Below, piece by piece: positions 46,565-58,535 of a stretch of 64,000 nt of DNA. The translations under genes were made by a program, and so were the position numbers. Within the stretch, counting starts at the first letter, position 1; every line of letters starts with the position of its first letter. The notes under the pieces were generated by a model, which was not told the origin of the DNA, searched no databases, and worked only from the letters and a program-made list of their open reading frames with translations. The DNA is from Amaranthus tricolor (taxonomy: Eukaryota; Streptophyta; Magnoliopsida; Caryophyllales; Amaranthaceae). The DNA lies in the NCBI RefSeq assembly GCF_026212465.1, contig NC_080049.1, forward strand, positions 22,111,565 to 22,175,564, written 5' to 3'.

Positions 46565-47010
46565 ATTACTTTTAAAGCTTATGTGATCACTTTTAAGACA
46601 TATGTGATGACTTTTAAGGCCTATGTGATCACTATTAACGCATATGTGATCATTTTAATTTTGAAGTCCACTACCACCACCACCACCACTACAAAAGACA
46701 ATCTCTATAAACTTTAAAAGTGATCACATAAGCCTTAAACGTAATCACAAATGCTTTAAAAGTGATCACAAATGCTTTAAAAATGAACACATAGTAAAAT
46801 AAAAATGAGCACCTTTACCTTTTAAAGTGATCATATAAGCATTAAAAATGATCACATAATTCTTATAAAACAATGATCACATAAACTTCAAAAATGAAAA
46901 TATAGTAAAATAAAAATAAGCACATTGACCTTTTAAAATGATCATATAGGCTTTAAAAGTAATCATATAAGCATTAAAGATGATCACTTAAGCCTTACAA
47001 AAAATTGATT
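46565..47010. repeat. Inverted 21-bp repeat array around a CAC run
   Basis: Four tandem 21-bp units of the type CTTTTAAGGCCTATGTGATCA occupy 46569-46653. After a short (CAC)n spacer (46671-46690) units in the opposite orientation (AGTGATCACATAAGCCTTAA) run to about 47010, partly organised in a ~120-bp higher-order unit marked by ATAGTAAAATAAAAATGAGC. There is no coding potential. Confidence 0.85.
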
Positions 47011-47881
47011 ACATATGAAATAGCTTCCTAATTTTAGAACCGTCCTAAACAAGAATTTGTGATAAATTATAAATAGTCAATTATAATTTTTTAAAGTCAA
47101 AATTAATCACTTTAAAAAGATTATAATTAATCCATTTAAGATTATATACTTTAAGTTAAAATTGATCATTCAATTGTTAGTATTGATCACTTTTAGAAAA
47201 AAATTAAATTTGTTTTTACATTTTTGATCAGTTTTAATTTTTAAAGATATCAATTAGTGACCGTATATTGTAAAACTTATAATTTGATTGATTGGGCTAC
47301 TCTTACTAACTTGTATGAGTGATCTCTCAGTAAGGCAGTTCTCTCACAAGACCTGCTAAATAAAAATTATAATAAGGCAGAAATTCTCAAAATTGTAAAT
47401 CAATCTAGGGATCCATGGAAGCTTTAGTTCAAATCATTCTCAAAATTATAACATCAAAATTTTTTATTTTTGGTTCACTACATACTTGATTCAGTTCAAT
47501 TCAATACATGTTATAGACCATAAATAAATGCAAGTAACGCCTTTAGCCAAAGGCAAGCTCTAATATAAAACACAACCTTAATTGGAATGTATCCTGAAAA
47601 AGGAAAAAATAAATCCGATCAAACCTCATGCTAAACTAATCATAAAAAATATTCAAGCTATACTTCAAGAGAACCTCAAAAAAGCTAATGTAAAAATTAA
47701 AATATATTACAATGTACAAAATTTGGCAGCAATATACAAAATGAGTGTGTCCTGAATGTTGAAGAACGGGATCATCGAAATCGTCGAGGGCAATACTTTG
47801 GATGGAGGTCACTAAGCAATTCTCCAAGCTCAATAGTAGTAGCAATGCTAAGAAATACCTTATCTCATATCCTGCAAAGCT

Positions 47882-49236
47882 CTGCATGATAGAATATCAA
47901 GTTAGCCTATATTTCACCGATCAAATCAAGCAAACACAATTACAAATCTGTCCACAAATTTTCATTAATTAAGCTTTCCTGTGTACTTGAGTGAAATCCT
48001 GCCTCAGTTCTCCTCAAGTCACCACGTTTCTATTTATGACGATCATACCCACAAACTCTATCTATCTTTTCATTTCATCCATACATTTCTTACGTGTATG
48101 TGTGTTTTTGGTTTTTTTTTTCTCTCAGTAACAACCAACCAAATTTAACAGGTGTATTCTTTTAAACATAAAACTAGCAAACTGTATTTTGCTTATTTTG
48201 CTGACTTGTAAACGACTGATGGTTTAATTTTTGGTTCAAGTCTCTATTTTGACAAATACATAAATTGCTTATTGTGTCATTCTATTTTAATACTACATCC
48301 CTTCTAATTCACTCTAAATCCCCAAATATTTACGTCTATACTACATCCCTTATTGTGTTACCATTACTTTCTCATGCAAAGAATTCAAGAAATCAAGTCA
48401 TTTAAAATCATGTTAGAAAACGTTCAGATTCTGCTGAAAAGCTATTCCCACTTCGTTCTCAGTGAGATACTCATGAACGGCAATAAGAAGGTTAAGAATT
48501 ACGTGCAAGTAAGAATCAAGGAGGACAGACCTGATTTTTCAGACGTTCAATATAAACTATAACCTAATTTACCGCAACTAAGCTGATTTATAACATCCAA
48601 AGTCAACTAAGCACGTTCAATATAAACATTAGTGAGCCACATTCACCAGAGGACTTCCAAATTTAATGCAACTAAGCTAATTTATAACATCAAAGGTAAA
48701 CTAAGCACCAGAGTTGTTAACTCCACAAATCTTACAGGAAAATAAAATCCAAAAAGTAAAACTCCACAAGATATATAAGCCTCAACTTTCTTAATCCATG
48801 AATGCAAGTTATGGGACTATTAATTAGCCTCTAAGCTCAAGCTATTTCGACTAAGATACTCCATGAAAACTTTCAGTATTACTGAATTGACACCATAGTT
48901 GCAAGTACTCCATCATACAATTTGATGAAACTGGAAACTACAACATACAAACCTTATTACTCCAGGTTCAAGACACATAAAGACAACATTTATTGCACAT
49001 AAATGCAGTCACCTTGTGATAGATTAGGATTTATTCCAGTATTTCTTATTTTTATTATCCATGTAACCAAATTCAAAGCCTCCTTTGATAACCCTGAACT
49101 CTAAATGGCTTCTCTAGTAACTATTTGTCCAGAACCATTTCTAGACAAACATCGCAAGTTCATACACAGGAGCTAGAAATCATAATATCCAATCATGAAG
49201 ATGTTACAAGCTTGTAAATTTTAATAATGCACATAC
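47882..49236. other. Penultimate intron of RPAP3-like locus
   Basis: Lies between the last two RPAP3_C exons. AT-rich, with a T/TG-rich stretch near 48090-48125. The 69-residue frame at 48353-48562 has no recognisable content. Confidence 0.5.
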
Positions 49237-51289
49237 CCTCCCTGTCTACTTGGGGAAGACACAAAATGATCAGGTCAAATCTTGGGATCTTCGTCAAATT
49301 TTGCAGATAGCTGACAGCAAGCTCGGTCTCGTCACTTCCATAAGATGCAGCAAAGAATATGAATAATTAGACATAATAGGATCTAATACATAGTATAAAT
49401 AATTCAGCTCGGAACATGACACCTTCACTTACACAAAAAAGGATGCAACACACTTGACAATATCGATGAGTAAAGGGGCAGTTAAAGCACTCTTAAAAAT
49501 CTGTGGCAATGTATCTGGTTGATTGGCCTACACATTGAAAAAACACAAGAAAGATACATCATCAGCGGCTCCAAAATAGAAAAAGGCCAACTTAAACAAC
49601 CCACAAAAAGTATCAATTCCACATTATCAAGCATTAGAGCAAGATTCAACGCTTGCAAACCTTCAACATACGGGCTTGTAAAGAACGGTCACCACAAAGT
49701 CCTTTCCAAGTAATTTCAAACTGATAAGCTGATTTTGGGGTACTGATATTTGTAGCAGCATCTGCTATGGCTCGAGATGCAGCCCGAGAAGCAAGCTCTT
49801 GAACTGATGTCCCCAACTCTTTGTTCCCACTCTTGTTTTTCTGCACAAGGCAAAAAGGTCAGTTGTGAATTACTATTTAATGTCCTAAAAAAATTTATGA
49901 AACGCAGACTTTGTAAAAATACACCAAAATAAAACCACGGATGAAGATGATGAACAAAAATTATTTGAAGTTGTCATGCAACGCGTATGACGTTTCATAT
50001 ACATGAAGCAAACATACCAAAGGAGAATTGCTTGATGCAATGCCATGCAAGCCATTTAATTTTTGCCTGTTTCTATCACCAGATGTTTTGATTTTGACAT
50101 CTCTCTCTCCAGAATCAGGAGTTTTGTTCAAAGACAGCTGTTGATTCTCCAGAAAAAAACATTAGCAATTAAAATGCAATACATGAAAAAACTTAAAGTC
50201 CAAAGAAATTTCATGCCATATTTTCATAATATTTTTTTTTTGAATGAGAACTTTTCAAAATGACCCAGAAACCACAATTCAAACATTCAAATCTTACTGA
50301 GATGTTATCTGGAAGAACATCAACTCCCGCTTTCTTACTTCGTTCAGACGCACACAGTAGGTTTTTCATATCCATTGTCATCTACCTGTTTCTCAACTTC
50401 TTTCACCCAGGCACAGCTCTTGTAACTGTTCCCGCTGCTTTTGCAAGAATTGCCTACATAAAATTTCTGAAGGCTTTGACACACTATCATTACATGCGAA
50501 ATAAAAAAAAAAATAAAGAGTATGCTAGCAGAATAAGAGTGATACACAGGCCTAGAGGGTCTAACATATAGCAGAGTAGGAGACCACACCCACATTATTT
50601 TCAATTTTTCTTATGACATAAGATGTGAGAATAATTTACATTGGTTGTCATATCCTACCCAATGTTGCACGGAACGAACGTTCGATCTGATACGAGAGAT
50701 GTAAATGATAACTTTAAGTTTCGAAAACGTAAGACACCAAATGTAATCCAATCTTACAAAAATAACAACATTTTATGTTAAAGCTCTAAATCCAATTTTT
50801 GGATCATCCAATCAAGTACATAAATTATAAATCATAAAGGTAAATCTAAAAAAAAAATTTAAAAAAATATATATATATAACCGATAGTAATAAATATGAA
50901 AAGTTTAAGTCCATGTCGCAATTTCTTTTGACCTTAATTCCTCCAATCTTAAACTCTAAAGTCTGCCAACCTTATAGTGGAATCATCAAGATAGGTACTC
51001 TCGGGATCGATATCCCATATTCTATAAGGACCTTCCACACAAGCTCGAGTGAAATGCAATAACAACCTTATACTCTAATAGCAATTTCTACAAGTTTCGG
51101 AGTCTCAGCACCATAAGTAGACCACCATGAGATGACACTCATTTTTGTAGCATCATTGTGAGCAGCTGCAGTTCTAAATATCCTTGTTTGTTCCGGAATA
51201 TGGCCAACTATTGATTTTCATTTTCAACTTCCCTGATTTTATCTAATGTTTTTAGACACCAATAACAACTTCTCTATCTTATGTTATGG

Positions 51290-51375
51290 TGAATAAGGCC
51301 AATAATATACATGTATGATCATATGATCATACTGTAGATCATACTATACTTGTATGATCATGATCGTACTATAGA
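51290..51375. repeat. TGATCATA-type short palindromic cluster
   Basis: TGTATGATCATATGATCATA followed by repeated ATGATCATG and GTAGATCA/ATAGATCA words. It lies just upstream of the LINE remnant in the same intron. Confidence 0.6.
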
Positions 51376-51399
51376 TCAACTAAAAGTGGATAATGTAAA

Positions 51400-53215
51400 G
51401 TTTTTGCCGAGAAAGATACTAAAGAAACAGAGTAAGAGATGTCTTCAGATGTGGGGAATACTTTGACAAAGTTGAAAACTTGTAACATTCGAATTGCTAA
51501 AGAGATTTTAGGAGAATCAAGTGGTACTTTCGTGGTAAAGGATATACATGATGGAATGAGAAGGTACTCAAGACAATTATCAAGGAAACGTAAAAATATT
51601 ATCTTGCATTAGAAAAATGCATTAATGAAGAAAAATTAGCCAAGTATAAGAAAATCAAAACTAAGGCAAACGTAGTAGTCTGTACGACGAAATTAAAAGC
51701 ATTAAAAGAGGTGTTTGACAAATTAGATTCTAAAGAAAATGAACAAGATATTTATAGAATGGCAAAGAGGAGGCAAGAAAAAACTAATGAAATAAGTGTA
51801 GTGAAGTATATTATGGATAAGAATAAGATAATTCTAGTTCAGGGCGTAAACATCAAGGATCGATGGAGAAAGTATCTTGATGAGCTATTTAATAGAAAAC
51901 AAGGAAATATTATATGGACACAACAATTATTTTCCTTAGATCAAAGTAGAGAAATTATGCGAAGAAAATAAAAATTAGAAATGGTTGGGGCGATGAAGAA
52001 AATGAAGCTAAAGAAAGCATTTAGGACATTTTGTATGCCTATTGTGATATGAAGATGTCTAGGGATGATTGGAATGACTTGGTTAATGATCTATTCAACA
52101 ATATTTGAAAGACAAACAAAACGCCCAATGACTTGAGAAGAAGTACTCAAGTGCCTATTTATAAGAACAAAAGATATGTCTAAGATTACATTAACTATAG
52201 AGAAATAAAACTCATGAGCCATGCTATGATGTTGTGGGAAAGAATGACACAGATACATATGAGAAAATGTACCTCCATATCAGGTAACCAATTTGAATTT
52301 ATGTCAGGGTGAACTACAATGGAAGCAATTCAATTTAGGAGAGATATGGAGTACTATAGAGCTAGAAAAAGAGACTTGCACATGGTATTTATTGACTTGG
52401 CATTAGCATACGACAAGGTATCAAGAGAAGTACATTAGTTGGAAATAACAAAGAAGGGCACTCAAGAAATACATTAATATAGCACAAAATATGTATCGAG
52501 AAGAAAGAAGAATGTTAGGACATGAAGAGCAGCAACATAGGATTTTGCAATCACAATTGGCCAACAAGGCTGGACACTGAGCCTCACTTTTCGTAGAGGA
52601 TCTCGATCGATACAAGGAGACGTCACTTGGTGCATGTCGTATGCTGATGACATTATTTTGGTAGATAAGACCAGGAACATTGCAATTGCTATGTTAGAAT
52701 AATAGAGACAAGAGTGGGATTCATAAGGTTTTAAATTAAGTCGGCACAAGACAGAGTACATGGAGTGTAATTTTAGCATAAACGCAATAACGAGAGGCAC
52801 TATGAAGTTAGAAGAGAAAGAAACTACTTCAAGTGGATGCTTCAAATATCTTGGGTCCATGTTTAGAATACTTGGGACATCCAACAAGATGTGACCCATA
52901 GGATTAAGTGTGAGAGCCAAAAATAGAGAATATTGGTTCAAAAACATGGTTGGAAAGCACCCTCACTTGTAATGAACTATCGATTCTACATATCAATTGA
53001 AGACTCGAAAGATAAAATGGATTGTATTTGTGTGCATGCTTTGAAGCCTACACACTCTGGCATAGTGGCATGAGGTATGCTTCAACAAGAAAACGGTCAA
53101 CACACACTATCTAGCACCATATAAACCTCCTAATGGGAAGAATAAAAAAGCTGAAGGTTATTGAGAGGAAATTGAAAATTTTTCCAACCTTAAAATCTTG
53201 GTACTGTGGCTGTCA
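51400..53215 (+). mobile_element. RTE-clade LINE remnant
   Basis: Frames broken by many stops give the plant RTE-type reverse transcriptase layout. 51711-51971 reads EQDIYRMAKRRQEKTNE, ISVVKYIMDKNK and VNIKDRWRKYLDELFN, the linker before RT. 52300-52440 reads TMEAIQFRRDMEYYRARKRD, then LHMVFIDLALAYDKVSREV. 52600-52690 reads IQGDVTWCMSYADDIILVDK, with the YADD active site. A lead segment near 51430-51600 resembles the endonuclease-RT spacer. It sits in antisense orientation inside an intron of the RPAP3-like gene and is dead. Confidence 0.85.
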
Positions 53216-53598
53216 ATCGAATAAAAAAAAACATGTTTCTATAGTGGTGCTTGAAAAGAGAGCATAAATAATCAAAGAATAGAAGTGGCCATTTGTTGGA
53301 TTTTTAATAAGAATTATCTTAGTAAGTCCCACGGAACAAAAACTTTTTTATTAACTTTGCAATCTGACATAATAGTGTTACACGGTCTAGTCTTTATGAA
53401 TTATCACATTTGTTTTTATTATTAAAACTCAACATGTAAATCTACAACTTTCTTGTTTGTGCACTTCATCTTTTCCTCCTTTTTTTCCGGTGCATTAATT
53501 TTTTCCTTCTCTCCCCTCACATTATCTCCTCTCCTGATGAACCATTCAACTGCAATTTGGGATTCCATGGCTGGGATTAAGGCTACAACAGTTTTTCT

Positions 53599-54089
53599 TA
53601 GGGGTGTAAATAATTTGATGAAAAATCGTACACCAAACCAAACCAAACCGAATCGAATAAGTATTTCACTATATTTTAAATTTGGTTTGGTTTGGATTGA
53701 ATTTTATTAAAATTCTGTGTTCAGTTTGGACTCGATCTAAGGTCCAACAAAACCGAAAAACCGAAATGTCAAAAGCATGTTATATTTTTAGATTTTTGTT
53801 AAAATTTTTTTACCTGTTCAAATTAAAAACCCTAAAACTATTAATATCTATTTAGGAGCTTTAGAAAGAACAATTTTGAAATAATACATGCAAATTTGAC
53901 TTTCGATGCAAAATATACAAATCAGTGCAATTCGGTATATTCGGTTCAATTTGGATTAGTATTTTAAAATTCGGTTCGGTTCAATTTGGATTATAAATAT
54001 TATGATTTCGATTTGGACTAAAAATATCAAAATCGAGTTTTATTCGGATTTATATCAAATCCAAACCAAAAACTAAACTATCACCCCTA
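53599..54089. mobile_element. Non-autonomous hAT element with perfect TSD
   Basis: A 491-bp element beginning TAGGGGTGTA and ending TATCACCCCTA, flanked by an exact 8-bp duplication GTTTTTCT (53591-53598 and 54090-54097). The interior is rich in AACCAAACCGAA and GGTTTGG words in both orientations. It lies in the RPAP3-like gene just downstream of the TPR exons. Confidence 0.88.
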
Positions 54090-55051
54090 GTTTTTCTAAT
54101 GTTTGATGAATAAGGTCTCTACAAATAGTATCAAACTAGGGCATGAATAACAACTTCAATTCGAAAGTCCTGAGCTTCAATTTGAATGTTCACTTGTCAA
54201 AAAGAGTAAATAAATTCAGCTTCTCAAGCAAGAACTTCACTTCAGCACGCTGTTTCTTGAGATCTACATTTTGTGGCTCTAGCCTCGACGCAAACTCAAC
54301 ATCTGCGAAAAGAATTAATCATTAGCTGGACACACCACTTACTACATAAAAAAATCATAATCCCCATCAATGTAACATAACTTCTAAGGAGTCTCTCAGT
54401 TTCTTGAGCTCCTTTCTGACTGTAGCTCGACGTGAGTATGCTTTTATATAGCGATCATCTAAGTTTAGAGCCTCTGTACAGTCATCCTCAGCCTCTTGAT
54501 ATCTACATGATTCAAGTGCCAAAATTACTATGCTTGGGGGAGTTAAAAACAAATGTAGCCAAATCAAAATATTCCAACTTACAACGAATGATGAGTGACG
54601 ATGTCTTAATCATGCATAAGGGACGTTACGGAGTTGTTGTCTGAAACGGAAACTTACCGCTTAATTTTGAGATAAGCCATTGCCCTATTGGCGTAAGCCA
54701 CAGCTATTGGCGACAAAGCGATGCTTCTGGAATAGCAATCAATTGCTTCATTGAACTTCTTTTGGTTAAAATATTCATTTCCCTGCAAAGGTCCGTGAAA
54801 TACTAGATCAAATTAAAGCCACAAAAGGGAATGGCAGTATAATGAAGTTGGCAAAAAGTGGGACATATAAATGCTACCAAATCTTTCTCAGAGGAGGCAT
54901 CCACAATACTATCGTTAGTCATGAAAGTACTCGACATATGGCTCAATGGATCGCACTTTGTTGGAGGTCGATGCTGGCTCACACCATTGCTCACCAAAGT
55001 GGTGTTACTTTTACCAACAGTTTGCTTATGGTCGTTCAAAACTTCAAGTTT

Positions 55052-55976
55052 CTGAAGAATAGATATATTGTAGCCACCATTAAAACAAATCAGCATTCCA
55101 TTTTATAAGAACAAATTAACTTAACATATAACACCCCCATTTTAGGAAAATACATACAATTGAAAATAATTTTTAGCATAATTTTTTTATAGTAATTCTT
55201 ACAATATCCGATGAGTAAAATGAACATCCCAAAGTTTTAGAGAGCTTAAATATGCATTCAAAAACATTCCGAACATAGTTTGCCACTGGAAAACCAATGT
55301 CAGGCTTGAAAAGCCACCTTGTCAAAGAATGAAATCCATCAACCACCAAGCAAAATTCAGTTAATAGAATAACGTTTACGCTTAGAGTGGCTGACCACAA
55401 AAATCACCATCCATAACACAAAAATCATCACCCGTAAAGTAACAAACATCTACAATCACACAGGATGATAAGATCAAAGAAAATAATAAAGTTTCAAAAA
55501 AACATACCAAATCTAAAAACTTTATCTTATTATTTATTCGGTCAAATTAAAATTTAGTTTATCTTTCCTCCATTCGAAAAGTGATGTGGATGGAGTTAAT
55601 ATTTCTTATTATTTATTCGGTCAAATAGCTTCTAATTTACTTTTGTATTATGAGTGACGTCTGGTCAGGATCTTTGAGTTCATCACGGGAAATCATTGAA
55701 TACACAAAAGACATAAATTAGACCGGAGATGGAGAAGGAATGAGTATTTAAGCTCCAAATTGGTCAGACTTGGCCCTACCATCAAAACAAATGTGTAGAA
55801 GTGGAGTTCTTTACCTATATCGCTCGCTTTGAAGTACAGGGGGTTTTCAACAAATTTTTCATTGGAAAAGTATTTGAAGTTCTTAATTTATGTTCAAAAG
55901 GGGTGTAAGAGAACAGAAGATGGCTATTTAATCTCAATATGGTGTGATGCATGAGTCAAGAAAAAGTTATCTGGAA
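55052..55976. other. Upstream of exon 3 of RPAP3-like locus
   Basis: Expected to hold further 5' exons between LQNWE and exon 3, but none joins in phase with exon 2 or exon 3. The minus-strand frame at 55173-55400 has no recognised homology. CTTATTATTTATTCGGTCAA occurs twice (about 55527 and 55604). Confidence 0.4.
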
Positions 55977-56140
55977 TAGGGGTATAAGTTTGGTTAGGAC
56001 ACAAAACCAAATTAAATTCCGTTTTCACATCTCAAGTCCAAATCGAAATCGAAATCGAATTTTTTCTAAAACCAAACTACACCGAACCAAAAGTAATCCC
56101 CTTTCACCGAATTAGACCGAAAAACCAAATTTGAAACAGT
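55977..56140. mobile_element. hAT-type element fragment
   Basis: Starts TAGGGGTATAAGTTTGG and continues with AAATCGAAATCGAAATCGAA and ACCGAACC words like the 53.6-kb element, but has no right terminus. It is cut next to the gypsy fragment at 56161. Confidence 0.55.
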
Positions 56141-56160
56141 TATTTAAAATGTATATGAAT

Positions 56161-56797
56161 ATGCAGACTTCAGGGCACCAAACTAATTCGTAGCATGGCG
56201 TTTCACCCACAAACCGATGGTCAAATAGAGATCGTCAACAAAGCTTTGGAGACTTACCTAAGATGCTTCATTGTTAGTAAACCTAAACAATGGGCCAAAT
56301 GGCTTACGTGGGCTGAATTTTGTTACAATACAGCCCCTCATTCATCCATACGTATGTCCCCATTCCATGCATTATATGGGAAGCCTCCTCCACATTTAGT
56401 ACGCTTTGGGCATGGACACACTCTGGTTGATAGTGTTGAGCACTTACTCCAAGAGAGTGATGCCATATTGGATGAATTTCAATTCTCTTTGGTTAAAGCA
56501 CATCAAAACATGATACATTATGCCAATTCCAAACGACGTGATGTGGTTTTTTCCAAAAGTGATGTTGGTTTTCTGAACCTTCAACCATATCATCAACACT
56601 CTCTTGCTCGACGCCCTCATAAAAAGTTGGTCCCAAGTTACTATGGCACATATAAGATCATTCAAAGGGTGGGTAAATTGGCGTATAGCTTGGCCCTACC
56701 TTCTCACAACCTCATCCATCTTGTTTTCCATGTTTCGCAATTGAAACCAGTTGTTGGCATTTCAGAGTCAGCTAATATTCCCCCTTATCAGTACTAA
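56161..56797 (+). pseudogene. Ty3/gypsy integrase C-terminal fragment, plus copy
   Basis: One open frame of 200 residues from MAFHPQTDGQIEIVNKALET, through WAEFCYNTAPHSSIRMSPFH, ALYGKPPPHLVRFG and LQPYHQHSLARRPHKKL, to LIHLVFHVSQLKPVVGISES. This is the gypsy integrase core tail and C-terminal domain. It is an inverted copy of 59287-58662. Homology begins near 56161 and stops at ANIPP near 56789, after which unrelated DNA brings a stop. It has no LTR, so it is a fragment. Confidence 0.85.
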
Positions 56798-56839
56798 AAA
56801 AAATAGAACTAAAAAAAAGTGAATTTGTTAAATCATTCC

Positions 56840-57187
56840 CAATTCTTTGTCCCTTTCACTAATTCAGTTTCTCTATCCCGACAACCCGCCACCAGCCACT
56901 CCACCTGTGACCGGTGGTACACTACCGCACGCAGGGCCTTCCAGGGGCGCCTCCAGTAGCCACCATCCACGCGGACCATGCCTGTCAGTCGTTTGTCACC
57001 ACATCCACTCTTCAAATCTATTTGTAAGTTTGAGATTTCTTCTCCTAAAACTTAAAATCTTCAATTCTTTTGTAGTTTTTGTGTCTTAAATGATTATTTA
57101 GGAATTTGAGAATAGAATGATAGTTGAGAAAACTTTCAGGATTAAAGTTTGAACTGCAGTAGAATCCTCCATTGAATAATTGTATCA
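56840..57187 (+). promoter_or_regulatory. Leader and presumed promoter of the RPAP3-like gene
   Basis: GC-richer segment 56876-56990 followed by AT-rich leader up to the ATG at 57188. A possible leader intron starts at GTAAGTTTGAG (57021). Part of it is duplicated at 45330-45440. It points right, away from the exons it should serve. Confidence 0.45.
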
Positions 57188-57472
57188 ATGTCTAACCAAT
57201 CTATAGTAAGTTTACTACCCAATTTTTCCCTTTTTAACTCGTTCAAATTATAATATTGGGTACCAACTTATATGTAAGCAGGTTTTGCAAATTACTGGAT
57301 TAATTCATTGTCTTTTATATGAGAAATAGATTATGATGATCAATGTTGTGAATTTAATTGATTTTAATATTATTTTGTGATTTGTTTCAGAATTTTGAAG
57401 GTCTTTTAAATGATTTGCAAAACTGGGAAAATACTCTCAATGGAAAGGACCAGTTGAATAATAAAGATTCAC
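57188..57472 (+). pseudogene. RPAP3: RPAP3-like exons 1-2, inverted relative to the rest
   Basis: Exon 1 57188-57205 encodes MSNQSI and ends at a GTAAGT donor. Exon 2 57391-57472 follows TTTGTTTCAG and encodes NFEGLLNDLQNWENTLNGKD, then QLNNKDS, ending at GTAAGG. FxGxLNDLQDWE is the signature N-terminus of plant TPR5/RPAP3-type proteins. On this strand the next feature is intron DNA and then a gypsy 3' LTR on the other strand; the remaining exons lie on the minus strand to the left. The segment therefore cannot be spliced to them as arranged. Confidence 0.78.
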
Positions 57473-57829
57473 GTAAGGGTAAAATGGTAATTTCAACTCC
57501 ATGGATGACTTTGGTTCTTGAATTTTGTTTAGTTGATGGGGAGGTTTGGTTCGCTATAAAGGTGTAGTATATGGAAGGAAATGAATGTTTTGTATGACTG
57601 CTTTTTAAGGAATTTTTTGTTATTAGATGATTTTATTAGGAATTTTAGGTTTGAAACTTATTTGACAAATTATATTTTGGTTTCTTTGGGTTTACTATTA
57701 CTATACTATGTGTTTGTTTAGAGTTGATCAAGTTATTTTCAAATTCAAAGGTTAACTTATGCCGATGTGAAAATGGCGTTAAAACTTCATTTAGTATCCA
57801 TGTCGGACCACCATCAGACTATACCTTTG

Positions 57830-58021
57830 TGACATACCGTAGTCATAGCCTATTTTGCTAATCTATAAGCAATGTTACTCTATAAGCTACTATATCATAT
57901 ACTCTACACCCATTTAGCCATAATAATCTCTTAGATCTTTTTGCACTCCAACTATGCCAAATACTTTGCGACCCTCATCTAAATATTATCATCTGCAGAC
58001 CCAACCACAAATTAAATCCAA
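57830..58021. mobile_element. 192-bp insertion with CTTTG duplication
   Basis: Present here but absent from the duplicate intron at 43.7 kb. The insertion runs TGACATACCGTAGTC to AAATCCAA and is flanked by CTTTG at 57825-57829 and 58022-58026. There is no coding capacity and the class is unknown. Confidence 0.65.
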
Positions 58022-58088
58022 CTTTGTCAACATTTTCTCTAGTTGGAACCTAAAATGTGATCTTTAATACTTCACCTTAAGGGGATTG

Positions 58089-58396
58089 TGTTATGAATCA
58101 CTAATCAGAGTATGTTTTAAAGAAAGAAAGAAAGAAACAATTTAGAGATGAGAAGGAGAGTACAGAACGAGAGAAGAAGAATCAGAAAGAAGAAACAAGA
58201 ATATATAGAATTAAGAGAGAGGAGATTAATTGTATTTCATTGCCTATCAACCAATTATTACATAATCATATTTATAGAGCTAAACAAGGCCTTACAACCT
58301 GCTGCCTACTTAGATTGATTATAAGATTCTCCTATTAGAGGGTTTCCTTAATACCCCTCATAATAGAATTTTGTTAACAATCCCGCTACCTCATCA
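58089..58396 (-). repeat. Gypsy 3' LTR (308 bp)
   Basis: On the minus strand starts TGATGAGGTAGCGGGATTGT and ends GATTCATAACA. It is directly preceded (plus 58397-58412) by a polypurine tract AAAAGGGGGGATAAA, which identifies it as the 3' LTR. An AAAG-type microsatellite lies near 58119-58137. Confidence 0.85.
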
Positions 58397-58535
58397 TTTA
58401 TCCCCCCTTTTCTTGGTCCTTTACCTTCTATCCCTTAGTATGCTGTGTAGGTAAGACATTATCCTCGGCCCGAATTTGCACCTTGTTCTCAAGGTGAGAG
58501 TTAGGAAAGGTAGGAAGCAGATTATGGTAGTCCTC

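Larger units (their letters stand above)
47772..55051 (-). pseudogene. RPAP3: RPAP3/TPR5-like co-chaperone gene, exons 3 onward, broken
   Basis: Minus-strand exons: 55051-54878 (ending SIVDASSEKDL), 54782-54658 (GNEYFNQKKFNEAIDCYSRS, ANRAMAYLKIKR), 54502-54381 (YQEAEDDCTEALNLDDRYIK), 54302 to about 54228 (VEFASRLEPQ, LLEK), then 50453-50386, 50137-50018, 49840-49661 (TSVQELASRAASRAIADAA, YQFEITWKGL), 49527-49433 (TLPQIFKSALTAPLLIDIVK), 49334-49237 (DETELAVSYLQNLTKIPRFD) and 47881-47772. This is a TPR array followed by an RPAP3_C domain, as in proteins that work with HSP90/R2TP in RNA polymerase and PIKK assembly. Lesions: exon 5 ends GAAGTTATG, where one base seems missing at the donor; the final exon stops after ALQDM because the W-D-K/E-V-F codons are shifted; exons 1-2 are inverted at 57.2-57.5 kb. 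Confidence 0.8.

Noticed and set aside
48200..48250. tRNA-like TGGTTCAAGTCTC segment
   Set aside because: Only a T-loop-like word is present; no acceptor stem, anticodon arm or D-arm can be built around it.
55173..55400. 75-residue minus frame as an RPAP3-like exon
   Set aside because: No family resemblance and no splice sites that join exon 2 or exon 3 in phase.
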